Origin: Pseudorasbora parva
Lineage: Eukaryota; Chordata; Actinopteri; Cypriniformes; Gobionidae
NCBI RefSeq assembly: GCF_024679245.1
Contig: NW_027125104.1
Span: forward strand, 558,001-622,000
Reading direction: 5' to 3'
Length of the DNA: 64,000 nt
A model generated the notes under the pieces. It was not told the origin of the DNA, did no database searches, and saw only the letters and a list, made by a program, of their open reading frames with translations. A program made the translations under genes and the position numbers. Positions 8,461-20,100 of this stretch are shown one piece after another (positions within the stretch are counted from its first letter, which is position 1; each line of letters starts with the position of its first letter).

Positions 8461-9801
8461 ATGTCGGCTGCTCGTGCTGGCATGCGGAGGCACCACAGCG
8501 TGCGCTTTTTATTTAGAGAGGTGGATGGTAAGCTCCTGGGGTTGTCTCGTCTAGACTTCTCCAGGAAGCTGATCCAGAAAACCCTCAATTTTAGACCTGA
8601 GGATTTAAACTGTTTGATGACTCTGCCCCTGAACAAGGGTTTTGATTTGAGTTTTAAAACTGCTTCCCTGCTGAATGACTTTTGGCAAAGGTTTGACTCT
8701 GTTAAGGCCCAGTTCTCCATGTTCACTGTGGAAAAGCTTTCAGATAACACACTTAAAACTGTGATTGTCAGAATGTTTAACGAAACAGTGACAGGGGATG
8801 ATATTTGTGTCTGGTTGGGTAGATTTTGCACTGTTAGAAGCCAGCCTATCAAAGTGCTAGATGAGGACGGCATTTGGAATTGCTCCTGGCGGATTCCCAT
8901 TAAACAATGGGAAGAGGCTGGGGGCTACCAAGGCCTGAAACATCTGCCTTCCATGATTGTGCTGGGAGAAAACAGAGGCTACATACACTACCAAGGGATG
9001 CCTAAGTTGTGTAGGAAATGTGGAAGAGTTGGGCATCTAGCCGATGCATGCCAAGAGTTAGTGTGTGGGAAGTGTAAAGAAATTGGGCACATTTTTGATG
9101 ATTGTACCAATGGCAGGCGGTGCAACCTATGTGGAGAATCAAACCATCTCTACAGAGATTGCCCAAAAAGTTTTGCCAACAAACTCAAAGGCAACAAAAT
9201 GGCCGCCCCACAACCAGAACAATCAAAAGAACAAAGAGAGGAGGTGGTCCCTGAGGTTTTGGCGGGAATTTCAATTTCCCAGCCAGCCTCAGGGAGTGGT
9301 CAGGAACAAGCAAGTGGGGCGGCCACAGGGGCGGAGTCATGTTCTCCAACAGAACCTGACAAAGAAATGGAAGAAGAGGAAAGGGAGGAAACAATAGAAC
9401 ATGTGAAAGAAATGGAAGAAGAGGAAAGAGAGGAATCAACAGTTTCCTCCCTAGAAACGGTTTCAGACCTAGCGGTGGAATCCAGTGGGAGTGAAATTAA
9501 CTTTTCACTCCCAAATGCTCAGGTGCAAAAAAGACCTGCGGGATCTCCTCTATCTGATATAGAGGAGAAGAAAGCTAGGGCAGCACATAGTCCAGATAGT
9601 TCCGTTTTGGAAGATCTGGAACATATATGGCCCCTAGAATCCCCAAATGAGGTATCTTTTTTGCACATAAAGCTAAGAACATCATCACCAAAGGAGATGC
9701 AAGAGGATTCCTCTGTAGCTCCTGAGGTGGTGAGCACTTGCTTTCCCGACCCCAGTCCTCAAGGGAGAAAGGAAAAGCAGGTGAAACAAGATATAACATA
9801 A
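8461..9801 (+). CDS. Keno copy 1 ORF1: zinc-knuckle nucleic-acid-binding protein (446 aa)
   Basis: This is the ORF1 protein of a Tx1-group retrotransposon, which probably binds element RNA in the ribonucleoprotein particle. Three CX2CX4HX4C zinc knuckles lie in a row: C184-C187-H192-C197, C202-C205-H210-C215 and C221-C224-H229-C234. The N-terminal 180 residues align with copy 2 over their whole length (e.g. [29 protein letters not shown]). An acidic low-complexity region follows, with [10 protein letters not shown] twice (301-310, 316-325), an internal 45 nt duplication absent from copy 2. A conserved block [19 protein letters not shown] (394-412) lies near the C-terminus. The start ATG has A at -3. 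ORF2 starts 45 nt after the stop. The reading frame is intact. Confidence 0.93.
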   Translation: MSAARAGMRRHHSVRFLFREVDGKLLGLSRLDFSRKLIQKTLNFRPEDLNCLMTLPLNKGFDLSFKTASLLNDFWQRFDSVKAQFSMFTVEKLSDNTLKTVIVRMFNETVTGDDICVWLGRFCTVRSQPIKVLDEDGIWNCSWRIPIKQWEEAGGYQGLKHLPSMIVLGENRGYIHYQGMPKLCRKCGRVGHLADACQELVCGKCKEIGHIFDDCTNGRRCNLCGESNHLYRDCPKSFANKLKGNKMAAPQPEQSKEQREEVVPEVLAGISISQPASGSGQEQASGAATGAESCSPTEPDKEMEEEEREETIEHVKEMEEEEREESTVSSLETVSDLAVESSGSEINFSLPNAQVQKRPAGSPLSDIEEKKARAAHSPDSSVLEDLEHIWPLESPNEVSFLHIKLRTSSPKEMQEDSSVAPEVVSTCFPDPSPQGRKEKQVKQDIT

Positions 9802-9846
9802 TACGTTTTTAATGGTTTTATTGTAGTCTTTTTATCATTGTCTTAA

Positions 9847-11004
9847 ATGTCTCATACCTTTTTAATAACACTGCTCATGGCCCTCACCATTTCAACCATA
9901 AATGTGAGAAGCGTGAGAGCCACCATACGAGCACAGAGCATTTTATCCTTTTTAAATACTTGTAAATCAGATTTGTTTTTATTACAGGAGTGTGCTCTAC
10001 CCTTTTTAAACAGGTACACAAAAATGGAGGAGCTATGGCCCCCTGGTCCCTCCATATGGAGCGGCTCAAACCTTAACAAGAACGACGGTGTTGCCATTTT
10101 AATTAAAAACCCAAATATCTTGGTGAAGGGCAGCACGGTGGTGAGGGAAGGGCGAGCGCTTTTAGCAAATCTAAATTTTTTAGGTAGAGATTTTAATGTT
10201 CTTAATGTGTATGGTTTTACGGGAAAAAATGATAGGTATGAGCTTTTAGAAGACTTGCAGCCCCACATGTTAGGAAGAGTTCCGGTAGTGGTGGCAGGGG
10301 ATTTTAATTGTGTGTTATCAAAAAAAGACAGAAAGAGGGTTGGAGAAGATTTTAAAATTGATAAGACATCGGTTTTATTACAGGGTTTAGTTAGAGATTT
10401 TAATTTAGTCGACTGTTTTAAAAACATGCATCAAAGAGAGGAGGGCTACACTTGGTTCAGTAGTGATGGCGCCAAAGCCTCTCGAATCGACTATATTTTT
10501 ACAAGAGACTGCCCGCCAACCGATGCTACATTGACTCCCCTCTTCTTTTCTGACCACCTAATGCTATCCTGCACCCTTTCACTACCCACGGGTGTGACGG
10601 TAGGGGGAGGGCTGTGGAAGCTGAACTGCTCCCTCTTAGAAGATGAGGACGTAGTAAAGGAATATAGGGAGCAGTTCAGCCAATGGCAGACCCTCCGAGA
10701 CTTTTATGAGACACATGCACATTGGTGGGAGATGGTAAAAGACAGGACGAGACAGTTTTTTAGGAAAGTAGGAAAAGAAAAGAAAGATAAGGAAAGGAGA
10801 CACATGATGGGGCTGCAAAAAAGACTACAGAGATATTTTACCCTTTTTAACAATGGTTTTGATTTTAATGATGAAATACAAGAGGTTAAAAGAGAAATGT
10901 CAGTTTTATCCAGTCTTCAGAGCAAAGGGGTCATTTTAAGAAGTAAAGAAAGAGAAATAGAAGAAGGTGAAAAATGTACTAGGTACTTTTTTTTAAAAAG
11001 ATAA
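9847..11004 (+). pseudogene. Keno copy 1 ORF2, first part: APE-like endonuclease
   Basis: This is the N-terminal part of the ORF2 polyprotein. It covers the endonuclease that nicks the U2 target and a linker up to the reverse transcriptase. APE-family residues are in order: N19 (TINV), E48 (LLQEC), D152 and N154 (GDFN), D215 (SRIDY), and S235-D236-H237. The 385-residue frame ends at TAA because the T run at 10987-10994 has eight T where copy 2 has seven. The second part continues in the -1 frame and overlaps by one base. The T run followed by A forms T TTA AAA in frame, a slippery heptamer of the -1 frameshift type, so some fusion protein is possible. A homopolymer sequencing error is the other simple explanation. 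A second in-frame ATG is codon 11, also present in copy 2. Confidence 0.88.
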
Positions 11005-13295
11005 TGACACAAAGAAGGAATATAGTCAATGTAAAAGTAGAAGGGAGGGAAGCAAAAACGACAAAGGAAATTTTAAAAGGGGTTGAAGATTTTTACAGAG
11101 AATTATATAGTACAAAATATGTAAACAGTGATACTGTAAAGGAAGTTTTAGAATTCATAGTCAGTAAAGTCAACAGTGAAAATGAGCTTTTAACCCAAGA
11201 TTTTACCATTTTAGAAATGCACAAATCCCTCAAAAGTTTTAAAAGGGGGAAGTCCCCAGGAGTAGATGGACTCCCCCTGGAATTTTATCTAACCTTTTGG
11301 GATATTTTAGCTCATGAACTATTGACTGTTTTTAAAGACTTTGAGACGGTTGACAAACTTCCAGACAGTTTTAGAACAGGGATAGTTTCTTTACTTTACA
11401 AAACAGGAGACCGGACTGACTTAAAAAACTGGAGACCAATCACTCTTTTAAATTTTGATTGTAAACTTTTTAGTAAGATTTTAGCCACACGTATGTCGAC
11501 AGTTTTAGAGGACGTAATCCACCCGGATCAAGCTTGTGCTGTGCCCGGAAGAAGGATAACAGACAGCCTGGTTCTGATTAGAGATGCCATCTGTTTTGCG
11601 AGAGACAGAAACATCCGGCTAGTAGTCCTAAATTTAGATTTTGAGAAAGCTTTTGACCGAGTCTCGCACCAGTACCTGTTTCAGGTACTGCAAAAAATGG
11701 GTTTTCCGAAGAGGTTCATAGCTTGGGTGGGACTGCTGTACGAGGGCTTAGTCAGCAAAATCCTTGTAAATGGTCATCTCTCTAAAGCGGTAAATATTCG
11801 CAGCGGTGTCCGTCAGGGGTGTCCTTTATCCCCCCTTTTGTATGTGGCTTGTATTGAGCCACTGGCACAGATCTTGAGAAGGGATACATGGATAAAAGGA
11901 ATAGACATTCCAGGGACCAGTGGACTGACAGCGACATGTGTGCTCTACATGGACGACGTAACTCTTTTAGCCACGGACGTTTTATCAATACAAAGAGCTA
12001 TGGACTTGACGGACTGGTACGGTCGGGCCTCGGGCGCAAAACTCAACAGAAGCAAGTCCGAGGCCCTGCTCTTTGGACCGTGGGACGACAGAGACACAGG
12101 CGGACTTAATGTAGATTTTAAGGAGACAGATTTTAAGATTTTAGGAGTTAAATTTGACAAGGAAGGGGGTGGACGGGAAAACTGGACTGACTTATTAGGG
12201 AAAGTTAGGAAAAGACTGGGGTTTTGGGGACTACGACAGATGACTTTGGAGGGCAAAGTTTTAATTTTTAAAGCCATCATTTTACCTCTAATGTCACTTG
12301 TTTGTTCTGTTTTTATCCCTCCTAGGAAATTCCTAAAGAAATTAGAAAGGGCGGTGTTTTATTTCCTGTGGGGGTCCAAGTGGGAGAGGTTGAAGAGGGA
12401 CGTGGTCAAGAGGAGACCAGAAAATGGTGGAAAAGGGCTCCCAGACCCCCACCTGTTTTTAGGCAGCCGCTTCACCGCCCTACATTTAAGATATGCCACG
12501 ACCCCATCCAAAGAAAATAAGACAGCAGCCATGGCACGGTTTTGGATGGGGTCTTACCTAAGAGCACTGAAGATTTTACCAATTGATTTGAGAAGTCCTG
12601 TATCTTTTAATCTACCCACAGAGTACAGTTTTATAAAAAAGTTTTTAAAGAAACATTTTTTAGAACAACAAGACATCACCATTTTAACCAACCACAAATC
12701 TCTTGTCTCCTTTGTGCAGGACCGGGAACCGGTGAGTCCAATTCCAAACCTCACTCTAAGTGAGGCAAAATTGGTCTGGAAGAATGCTGCTCACCCCGCT
12801 CTCCAGAATGGACACAAGGACTTGTCATGGATGGTGGCTCATGAGATCCTCCCGGTCAGGGCGGTTATGCACTCCAGAGGCATGGCCAAAAATCCCATCT
12901 GCCCGCGGTCCGGGTGCAAATCCCCGGAGACCGTCTACCATCTGCTCTGGGAGTGCGGTGCTGCGCGGGACCTGTGGGCCAGGGCCGGCCCCCTGTTTTT
13001 CCCGTGCCTGCCAGCGGGTGGGGCCCAGGTGGACTACAAGCTTGCCATCCTAGGGGTGGGTCAGGGCCTAAAAGCCCAAACATCGCATGAATTTGCATCG
13101 CTCTGGCTCACCCTTAACATAATCAAGGATGCCATCTGGGTCACCAGAAACCTGCTGGTGGGGAAACGCGTGACGGTCCCCCTCCACGCATGCGAGCAAA
13201 GAATAAGATCAACGCTGCAGGGTGGGCCGCATGTCGTCATTCGGACGGGGGGGCCGAGGCCACACAAAGGAGGTCCCGGCCACCACCGACCTTGA
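11004..13295 (+). pseudogene. Keno copy 1 ORF2, second part: reverse transcriptase and C-terminal zinc motif
   Basis: These 763 codons continue the frameshifted ORF2. The ATG at 11004 is an internal Met, not a likely start. Reverse transcriptase motifs in order: FKRGKSPGVDGLPLEFY, NWRPITLLN, LDFEKAFD (catalytic D212), SGVRQGCPLSPLLY, YMDD (315-318). A C-terminal CX4CX7HX4C motif (C633, C638, H646, C651) is typical of LINE-type ORF2. The last residues differ from copy 2 (RPHKGGPGHHRP) because of a second 1 nt indel near 13268, so the stop lies 10 bp early. All catalytic residues seen in copy 2 are kept. Confidence 0.9.
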
Positions 13296-13722
13296 CCGCC
13301 CGTAGATGCACCCTCACCACTCTGGCTACGGGAACAGCGGGCCAGCGGGCCGGAGGAGAGGGGATCTCCGCTGAGCCCCGGAAATGGCAGGCCAAGTGTT
13401 CTTCCTGGAGAGTGGGGGGGAATGCAAACTTGATAAGGACTCACCCCCAGTCTTGCACAATGGATTTTATCATCTTTATTTTATTTATTTACTGATTTTT
13501 ACATGCAAACACCACACCCCCTTTTAAGAAACTCAACACACGCATGGACTATTAAACACGACTTGCACAATGGTTTTAGTTTTATTATTTTAAACACTGA
13601 ATTCTTCATTTTAAACCATGTGTATTAAATGTTCTGCTTGTTTTAAATGTGTGTTGAAAGGAAAGTGTGTTTTGTGAAATATGATTGTAAATGGTGACAA
13701 TAAAAACCTTTCAAAAGAAAAA
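13296..13722 (+). other. Keno copy 1 3' UTR and A tail
   Basis: The first 75 bp or so are GC-rich and almost identical to copy 2 (13303-13370 against 20639-20706), with a CGGAG/CTCCG stem. The rest is A/T-rich and diverged. The end ACAATAAAAACCTTTC-AAAAG plus A tail again resembles copy 2. The conserved parts are candidates for reverse transcriptase recognition at the 3' end. Confidence 0.75.
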
Positions 13723-13873
13723 ATCTGTTCTTATCAGTTTAATATCTGATACGTCCCCTATCCGGGGACTGCATATTAAATTGTTTTTTGGCACATGGAG
13801 CCGGAACCGGGGCTTGCTCCGTCCACTCCACGCATCGACCTGGTATTGCAGTGCCTCCAGGAACGGTGTGCTT
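13723..13873 (+). pseudogene. U2 snRNA copy 5, 3' fragment after Keno copy 1
   Basis: U2 resumes at position 38 (ATCTGTTCTTATC) and runs to its end. It has the B-type Sm change A99T at 13784. It lacks a promoter and the 5' domain, so it cannot make functional U2. Confidence 0.93.
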
Positions 13874-14340
13874 CCCCTTTTTGGGGACTGCGAATTGTTG
13901 TGACTAATAGAAGAACCAACAACACCACTGGACTTTTGTCAGAGAATACAGAAATACGCAGGAAGCGCATACAGAATGACGATGAGGTGACCGTTGACGA
14001 TGACCGTGCCACAGAGGAAGCAGCAAGCTGCGGTCATATGAGCATAGGGAAAAAAGAAGAACAAAAGCGTCGGTTGCCGGCCGGCTGACTCATCACCGTC
14101 ACAGCACGTTTTTTGATGTCCCTCTTATTTGAGAGTCTTTACCAACGAGCTGATGAGTCGAATCGGGGGTTTGTGTTGGATGGATTAGGGACACCTGATT
14201 CAAATCAAGGTCACGCACGCACGCAGCAGTCAAGCAATGGAAGGTGCCCCGTCCTTCCTTTTCTTGGGGGAGGGGAAGGTCACCGTGTTTGAGGATGGCG
14301 AAGGGGGATAGGGCGCCTCTGCCTGGAGGCCAGGCAACTC

Positions 14341-14504
14341 ATACTTACCTGGCAGGGGAGACACCATGATCAGGAAGGTGGTTCACCCAGGGTGAGGCTC
14401 GGCCATTGCACTCCGGTTGTGCTGACCCCTGCGAATTCCCCAAATGTGGGAATCTCGACTGCATAATTTATGGTAGTGGGGGACTGCGTTCGCGCTCTCC
14501 CCTG
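14341..14504 (+). ncRNA. U1 snRNA, copy 5 (C53T)
   Basis: Full length with C53T at 14393 in stem-loop II, a change shared with the copy at 27260. It is the only complete gene between the two Keno insertions. Confidence 0.95.
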
Positions 14505-15537
14505 TACACACTGGTTAAAAGCAGATAGCGTGGAGGGAAAAAGCGTGCGGTTCTTGACGCTTGTGGCGCCGCCCACTGCCCCAAAGGGTGAAGTTGCACC
14601 AGTTTTGTTATGTTTCTGTCTCTTTCTGCTGTGTCAGCCAGTGACCCGGAGAGTTCAGAGAACTGAACTGCGTCTGTTTTCATCGAGGTTGTCGAAACCT
14701 GTGACCGGTTTGCCGAATGTGGTTTTTCCCACAAACTTTGATATTCAACGGACGAGTTGATTGACAGCAGTGGTCCCAAAGGCAAAGTTGTTCGGATGGA
14801 GGTTTTCTGTCGTATGGTACGACTGTCTCGTGCGCGTGCTGTGAAAAAGCACGCGACATACGTTCGCCTATAGCCGCTCTCATGTTGTTGCTTTTTCATT
14901 TTAAAGCGCCACTAGGTGGCCATTCACCGCGTCCTTTCTCGCCTGACCCCAGACTGAGCCCGTGCACGGGTGTACCGGCTTGGGTGAAATTGTCTCGTTC
15001 CGTCCAAGAGCTATAGCCGTTCTAGCAGACCCCGCCTCGCCCAGCCCGTAGGTTTCGGCCTGCCGCCGCCAAGCTGAATCGAAATTCCCACTTTTTTTCC
15101 GATCTGGACGGACAGTCAGACTCCAGAGAATCTTTCTGCACTGGTTTGGGCCAGATCGGGCAAAAGACCTAGGACTAGTGTGCAAAAGTAGGTTTTTCAC
15201 AAAATCCCAAATACCCGAAAATTTCGCCAGCGCAACCTTCGAATCCGAGGCATGCGTCTCGCTCGGCTCGAGCCAAGGATTCCGATGATATAAGACACTT
15301 GGTTCTGCGGCGTGCGGTTTGGGAGCTACGAGCCATTTCGTACTTTCGGTGGCTGTAGCGCCACCGCCGGGCCCATCGGGGGGCCAGCCTTGGTGATGTT
15401 GTAGAGCGAGTGGCTAGTACCATCCCTCAAAGTTTCAGGTCTCTACGACGTACGGCCTTTGCCAACCCTCCCCCCCCTCACCGCTTCCCAGATGGGCGTC
15501 GCCTTTGCCGGCTCCCCTGCCGCTGCGTCATTGTGTC

Positions 15538-15570
15538 ATCGCTTCTCGGCCTTTTGGCTAAGATCAAGTG
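15538..15570 (+). pseudogene. U2 snRNA copy 6, 5' fragment interrupted by Keno copy 2
   Basis: U2 positions 1-33 are present. Upstream promoter elements are intact (PSE at 15477-15498). Confidence 0.95.
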
Positions 15571-15829
15571 GTCTGGTCTGACGGTAGAGACAGCGATCGC
15601 CTCTTGTTGGACCTTTGTCTCGTGTGTTGCTTGTCACACGGGACATACAGCCTTCAGGAGGTACATTGACAAGCGGCTTTTAGGGGACGACTCGTTCTTC
15701 GAGGAATCTACTTGGTTTTAAAGGTAAGCAGGTTTTTATATTATTTATTTATTTATTTGTTTATTTATTTAAATTATTGCTTATTTTATTGCTTGATTTT
15801 AGCCGCAGCGTGCTGTTGGTGCCTCCATC
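15571..15829 (+). other. Keno copy 2 5' UTR
   Basis: The leader starts GTCTGGTCTGACGG and keeps GCGATCGC (15593-15600) as in copy 1. A strong hairpin follows: GTCTCGTGTG (15617-15626), an 8 nt loop, CACACGGGAC (15635-15644), 10 pairs with one G-T. The T-rich tract 15724-15808 is flanked by splice-like sites. ORF1 starts at 15830 with A at -3. Confidence 0.7.
15724..15808 (+). other. Possible short intron in Keno copy 2 5' UTR
   Basis: AAAG/GTAAGC at 15720-15729 is followed by TTTATTTA-rich sequence and GATTTTAG (ending 15802) or CCGCAG (ending 15808), giving 79-85 nt. Position and borders correspond to those in copy 1, and both lie just before a shared TGCTGTTGGTGCCTCCA. No transcript evidence is available from sequence alone. 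Confidence 0.28.
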
Positions 15830-17143
15830 ATGTCGGCTGCTCGTGCCGGCGTGAGGAGGCACCACAGTGTGCGTTTTAAATTTAAAAGAAAAGAGGATGG
15901 TACTCTCCAGGGCATGTCCAGACTGGACTTTTCCAGGAAGTACATCCAACAGACTCTGGGTTTTAAAGCTACAGACATAAACTGTTTATTGACTCTGCCC
16001 CTGAACCATGGTTTTGATGTGAGTTTTACATCTGCTTCTCTGTTGAGTACTTTCTGGTCTCGGTTTGAAACATGTAAAGCCAATTTCTCCATGTTCACAG
16101 TGGAAAAGCTAACTGATAATTCACTGAAAGTGGTGATTGTCAGGATGTTTAATGAAACTGTGAGTGGAGAGGATATTGTTGTATGGTTGGCAAGATACTG
16201 CTCTATTCGTGGACCACCAGTCAAGGTTTTAGATGAGGACGGTATCTGGAGCTGTGCGTGGAGAGTGCCCATCAAACAATGGGCAGATCCCAACAGCTAC
16301 CATGGTCTGAGTCAAATACCATCAATGATTGTGTTGGGCGAGAATAGAGGCTACATCCACTACCAAGGGATGCCCAAGCTTTGCCGCAAATGTGGCAAAC
16401 TTGGACATCTCGCCGAGGCATGTCAGGAAGTAATATGCAGAAAGTGTAGAGAAATTGGACACACCTTTGAAGAGTGCCAAAATGGCAGAAAGTGTAACCT
16501 CTGTGGAGAATCAACCCATCTCTACAGAGATTGCCCTAAAAGTTTTGCCAACAAGTTGAAAAACAACAAAATGGCCGCCCCACCCAATGTACAAACAAGT
16601 GAGGAGGCGGGCCCTGAGGTTTTGGCGGGAAATTCAATATCCCAGCCAGCCTCAGGGATTGGACAGGAAGGAGGAAGTGGGGTGGCCACAGGGGCGGAGT
16701 CAATTTTAGCAGTTGAACGAGGGGAGGAAGCCAATCCTCAAGAAGAAAGTAAAGAGAAAATGGAGGAGGAAGAGGAGGAAACGGCTTCCTCCCTAGAAAC
16801 AGTCCCGGAGCTGAGTGTTGTGGACAGTGGGAGTGGAACTGATTGTTCTCTCCCCAATGCTCAAGTGCAGAAAAGGTCTGCGAGATCTCCTCTGGTTCAA
16901 ACAGAGGAGAAAAGGCTGAGGGCATCGCATCGGCTAGATAGTTCCTCTTCGGAAGATCTAGACCGTATGTGGCCCCCAGAATCTCCAAATGAAGTCTCTT
17001 TTCTGCACATAAAGCTAAGAACATCGTCGCCAAAGGAGTGGCAAGAGTTCCCCTCTGTGGCTCCTGAGGCGCCAAGCACTTGCCTTCCTGATTCCAGTAT
17101 TTCTGGGGAAAAGGAAAGAGAAGTGCAACAAGATGTAACATGA
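15830..17143 (+). CDS. Keno copy 2 ORF1: zinc-knuckle nucleic-acid-binding protein (437 aa)
   Basis: This is the ORF1 protein, an RNA-binding partner of the element RNA by family analogy. Three CX2CX4HX4C zinc knuckles: C185-C188-H193-C198, C203-C206-H211-C216 and C222-C225-H230-C235. The N-terminal region before them is well conserved with copy 1 and has no name I can give with certainty. A variable acidic stretch (EEEEEET, about residues 305-316) and the conserved [19 protein letters not shown] block (385-403) follow. The first codons MSAARAG are shared with copy 1, which supports the start. ORF2 begins 43 nt after the stop in another frame, so its translation needs reinitiation or another non-standard mechanism. 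Confidence 0.94.
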   Translation: MSAARAGVRRHHSVRFKFKRKEDGTLQGMSRLDFSRKYIQQTLGFKATDINCLLTLPLNHGFDVSFTSASLLSTFWSRFETCKANFSMFTVEKLTDNSLKVVIVRMFNETVSGEDIVVWLARYCSIRGPPVKVLDEDGIWSCAWRVPIKQWADPNSYHGLSQIPSMIVLGENRGYIHYQGMPKLCRKCGKLGHLAEACQEVICRKCREIGHTFEECQNGRKCNLCGESTHLYRDCPKSFANKLKNNKMAAPPNVQTSEEAGPEVLAGNSISQPASGIGQEGGSGVATGAESILAVERGEEANPQEESKEKMEEEEEETASSLETVPELSVVDSGSGTDCSLPNAQVQKRSARSPLVQTEEKRLRASHRLDSSSSEDLDRMWPPESPNEVSFLHIKLRTSSPKEWQEFPSVAPEAPSTCLPDSSISGEKEREVQQDVT

Positions 17144-17186
17144 TTTTAATTCTGTCTTTGTAGTCCACTCTTGTTTTATCTTTTAA

Positions 17187-20100
17187 ATGACTTGTACCTT
17201 TTTAGCCATACTGCTCATGGCTCTCACTATCTCTACAATTAATGTGAGAAGTGTGAAGAGCAATATGCGAGCACAGAGCGTCTTATCCTTTTTAAAATAT
17301 TTTAAGTCAGATGTGTTTTTATTGCAAGAATGTGGTTTGCCGTTTTTACCAAATTACAGGAAATGGGAGGAGCTCTGGACCCCAGGACCTTCCATTTGGA
17401 GCGGGTCCAATTTTAACAAAAATGATGGTGTTGCTATTTTAATTAACAATAAGAATATCTTGGTGAAGGGCAGCACTGTGGTGAAGGACGGGCGGGCAAT
17501 TTTAGCAAATCTGACTTTTTTAGGTAAGGATTTTAACGTTTTAAATGTATATGGTTTTACGGATAAAAATGAAAGGTATGAGTTTTTAGAAGACCTGCAG
17601 CCCCACATGCTAGGTAGGGCTCCTTTAGTGGTAGCAGGGGATTTTAACTGTGTTTTATCAAAGAAGGACAGAAAGAGGGTGGGAGATGATTTTAAGATTG
17701 ATAAGACATCGGTTTTATTACAAAGCTTAGTTAGAGATTTTAGGTTAGTTGACTGTTTTAAAATAATGCATCAAAGAGAGGAGGGCTTCACCTGGTTCAG
17801 TGGTGACGGCACCAAAGCCTCTCGAATCGACTACCTATTTACAAGAGATTTCCCGCCAACCGATGCTACATTGACCCCACTCTTCTTCTCAGACCACTTA
17901 ATGCTATCTTGCACTCTTTCACTGCCCACTGGTGTGACAGTAGGGGGAGGTCTGTGGAAGCTGAACTGCTCCCTCTTAGAAGATGAGGAGGTAGTCAGAG
18001 AATATAGGGAGCAGTTCAGCCAATGGCAGACCCTCCAAGACTTTTATGACTCACGTGCACAGTGGTGGGAGATGGTGAAGGAACGGACAAGACTTTTTTT
18101 TAGAAAGACAGGCAGAGACAAAAAGAATAGATTTAAACGACGCATGATGGGGCTGCAAAAACGACTACAAAGGTATTTTAATCTTTTAAATGACGGGTTT
18201 GATTTTAATGAAGATATTAAAATGGTAAAAGATGAGATGTCAGTTTTATCCAAAATACAAAGCAAAGGTGTCATTTTAAGGAGCAGGGAGAGGGAAACAG
18301 AGGAAGGAGAAAAGTGTACTAGGTATTTTTTTAAAAAGATAATTTCACAGGGTGGGACAATTACTGTTTTAAAAAGTGGAGGGAGGGAAGCCCACAGCAC
18401 AAAAGAGATTTTAAAAGAAACTGAAGAATTTTATGAACAATTATACAATACCAAAGAAGTACACAATGACGCGATAAAGGAAGTTTTAGAGTTTTTAGAA
18501 AAGAAATTAGACAAATGTGCTATTTTATCTCAAGATTTTAACATTTTAGAGATGGACAAAGCTCTTAAAAGTTTTAAACGAGGAAAGTCCCCAGGAATAG
18601 ATGGACTTCCTCTAGAGTTTTACTCCACTTTTTGGGATATTTTAGCACACGAATTACTGACTGTTTTTAAGGAATTTGAGACTCTGGACAGACTTCCTGA
18701 CAGTTTTAGAATAGGGATAGTTTCACTCTTGCTAAAAAAAGGTGACAAGACTGACTTAAAAAACTGGCGACCCATTACTCTTTTAAACTTTGATTGTAAG
18801 ATTTTTAGCAAAATTTTATCCATGCGCATGTCGACTGTTTTAGAGGACGTAATTCACCTGGATCAAGCATGTGCTGTGCCCGGAAGGAAGATCACGGACA
18901 GCCTGGTACTGATCAGAGATGCTATCTGTTATGCGAGAGACAGAAATATTCGGCTAGTAGTCCTAAATTTAGATTTTGAAAAAGCATTTGACCGCATCTC
19001 GCACCAGTTCCTCTTTAAGGTACTGGAGAAAATGGGGTTTCCAGGGAGGTTTATAGCCTGGGTGGGACTGCTCTACAATGGTCTGGTTAGCAGGATTTTG
19101 GTTAACGGGCATTTGTCCAAAGCTGTAAATATCCACAGCGGTGTCCGTCAGGGGTGTCCTTTATCTCCCCTTCTGTATGTGGCCTGTATTGAGCCACTGG
19201 CACAAATCTTGAGAAGGGATAAATGGATTAAAGGACTGGACGTCCCAGGGACTGGTGGACTGACAGCAACCTGCGTTTTATATATGGACGACATAACCCT
19301 TTTAGCGACTGACCTTTTATCGGTACGAAGAGCATTGGACTTGACTGACTGGTACGGTCGGGCCTCGGGCGCCAAGCTCAATAGGAACAAGTCCGAGGCC
19401 CAGCTCTTCGGGCCGTGGGGGGACGTCGACACAGGTGGACTGGATCTGGTTTTTAAAGACAACGATTTGAAAGTTTTAGGTGTAAAATTTGACAGAGAGG
19501 GTGGAGGACGGGGAAACTGGACTGACATCTTAGGGAAAGTTAGGCAAAGACTGGGTTTTTGGGGACTAAGACAGATGACAATGGAAGGGAAGGTTTTAAT
19601 TTTTAAAGCCATAATTTTACCACTGATTTTACTTGTCTGTTCTGTTTTTAGTCCCCCAAGAAGATTCCTGGCCAACCTGGAGAGGGCGGTATTTTATTTC
19701 CTGTGGGGGTCCAAGTGGGAACGACTGAAAAGGGAGGTCTTTAAAAAAAGAAAGGAAAATGGTGGGAAAGGCCTCCCTGACCCCCACTTGTTTTTAGGTA
19801 GCCGCTTTACCGCCCTCCACATCGGATACGCGCTGACCCCATCCAGAGAGAATAAGACAGCGGCCATGGCTCGTTTCTGGATGGGGTCCTACCTAAGAAG
19901 CCTAAAGATTTTACCTACTGATTTAAAAACCCCAGTGTCTTTTAACTTGCCAAAAGAGTATATTTTTATCAAGACATTTTTAAAGAAATACTTTTTAGAA
20001 ACAGAAGATGTGACGATTTTAACTAACCATAAGTCTCTTATCTCTCTTGTGCAGGATCGAGAAAAGGTGAGCCCAGTTCCAGGCCTCACGCCAAGTGAGG

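Larger units (their letters stand above)
8254..13722 (+). mobile_element. Keno-type non-LTR retrotransposon, copy 1 (full length, ORF2 frameshifted)
   Basis: This 5,469 bp insertion lies between U2 positions 32 and 38, with 5 bp of target missing. It has a 5' UTR, ORF1 with three CCHC zinc knuckles, ORF2 with an APE-like endonuclease and reverse transcriptase, a 3' UTR, AATAAA at 13699-13704 and a short A tail. The ORF order and the U2 target match Keno, a Tx1-group family known to insert into U2 snRNA genes. It differs throughout from copy 2, so the two are separate insertions of diverged subfamilies. It begins ATCTGGTC, which resembles the U2 sequence ATCTGTTC at its 3' flank. Confidence 0.93.

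Noticed and set aside
12865..13098. Antisense ORFs of 60-190 codons across the Keno ORF2 genes
   Set aside because: They are shadows of the conserved sense frame, without independent motifs.
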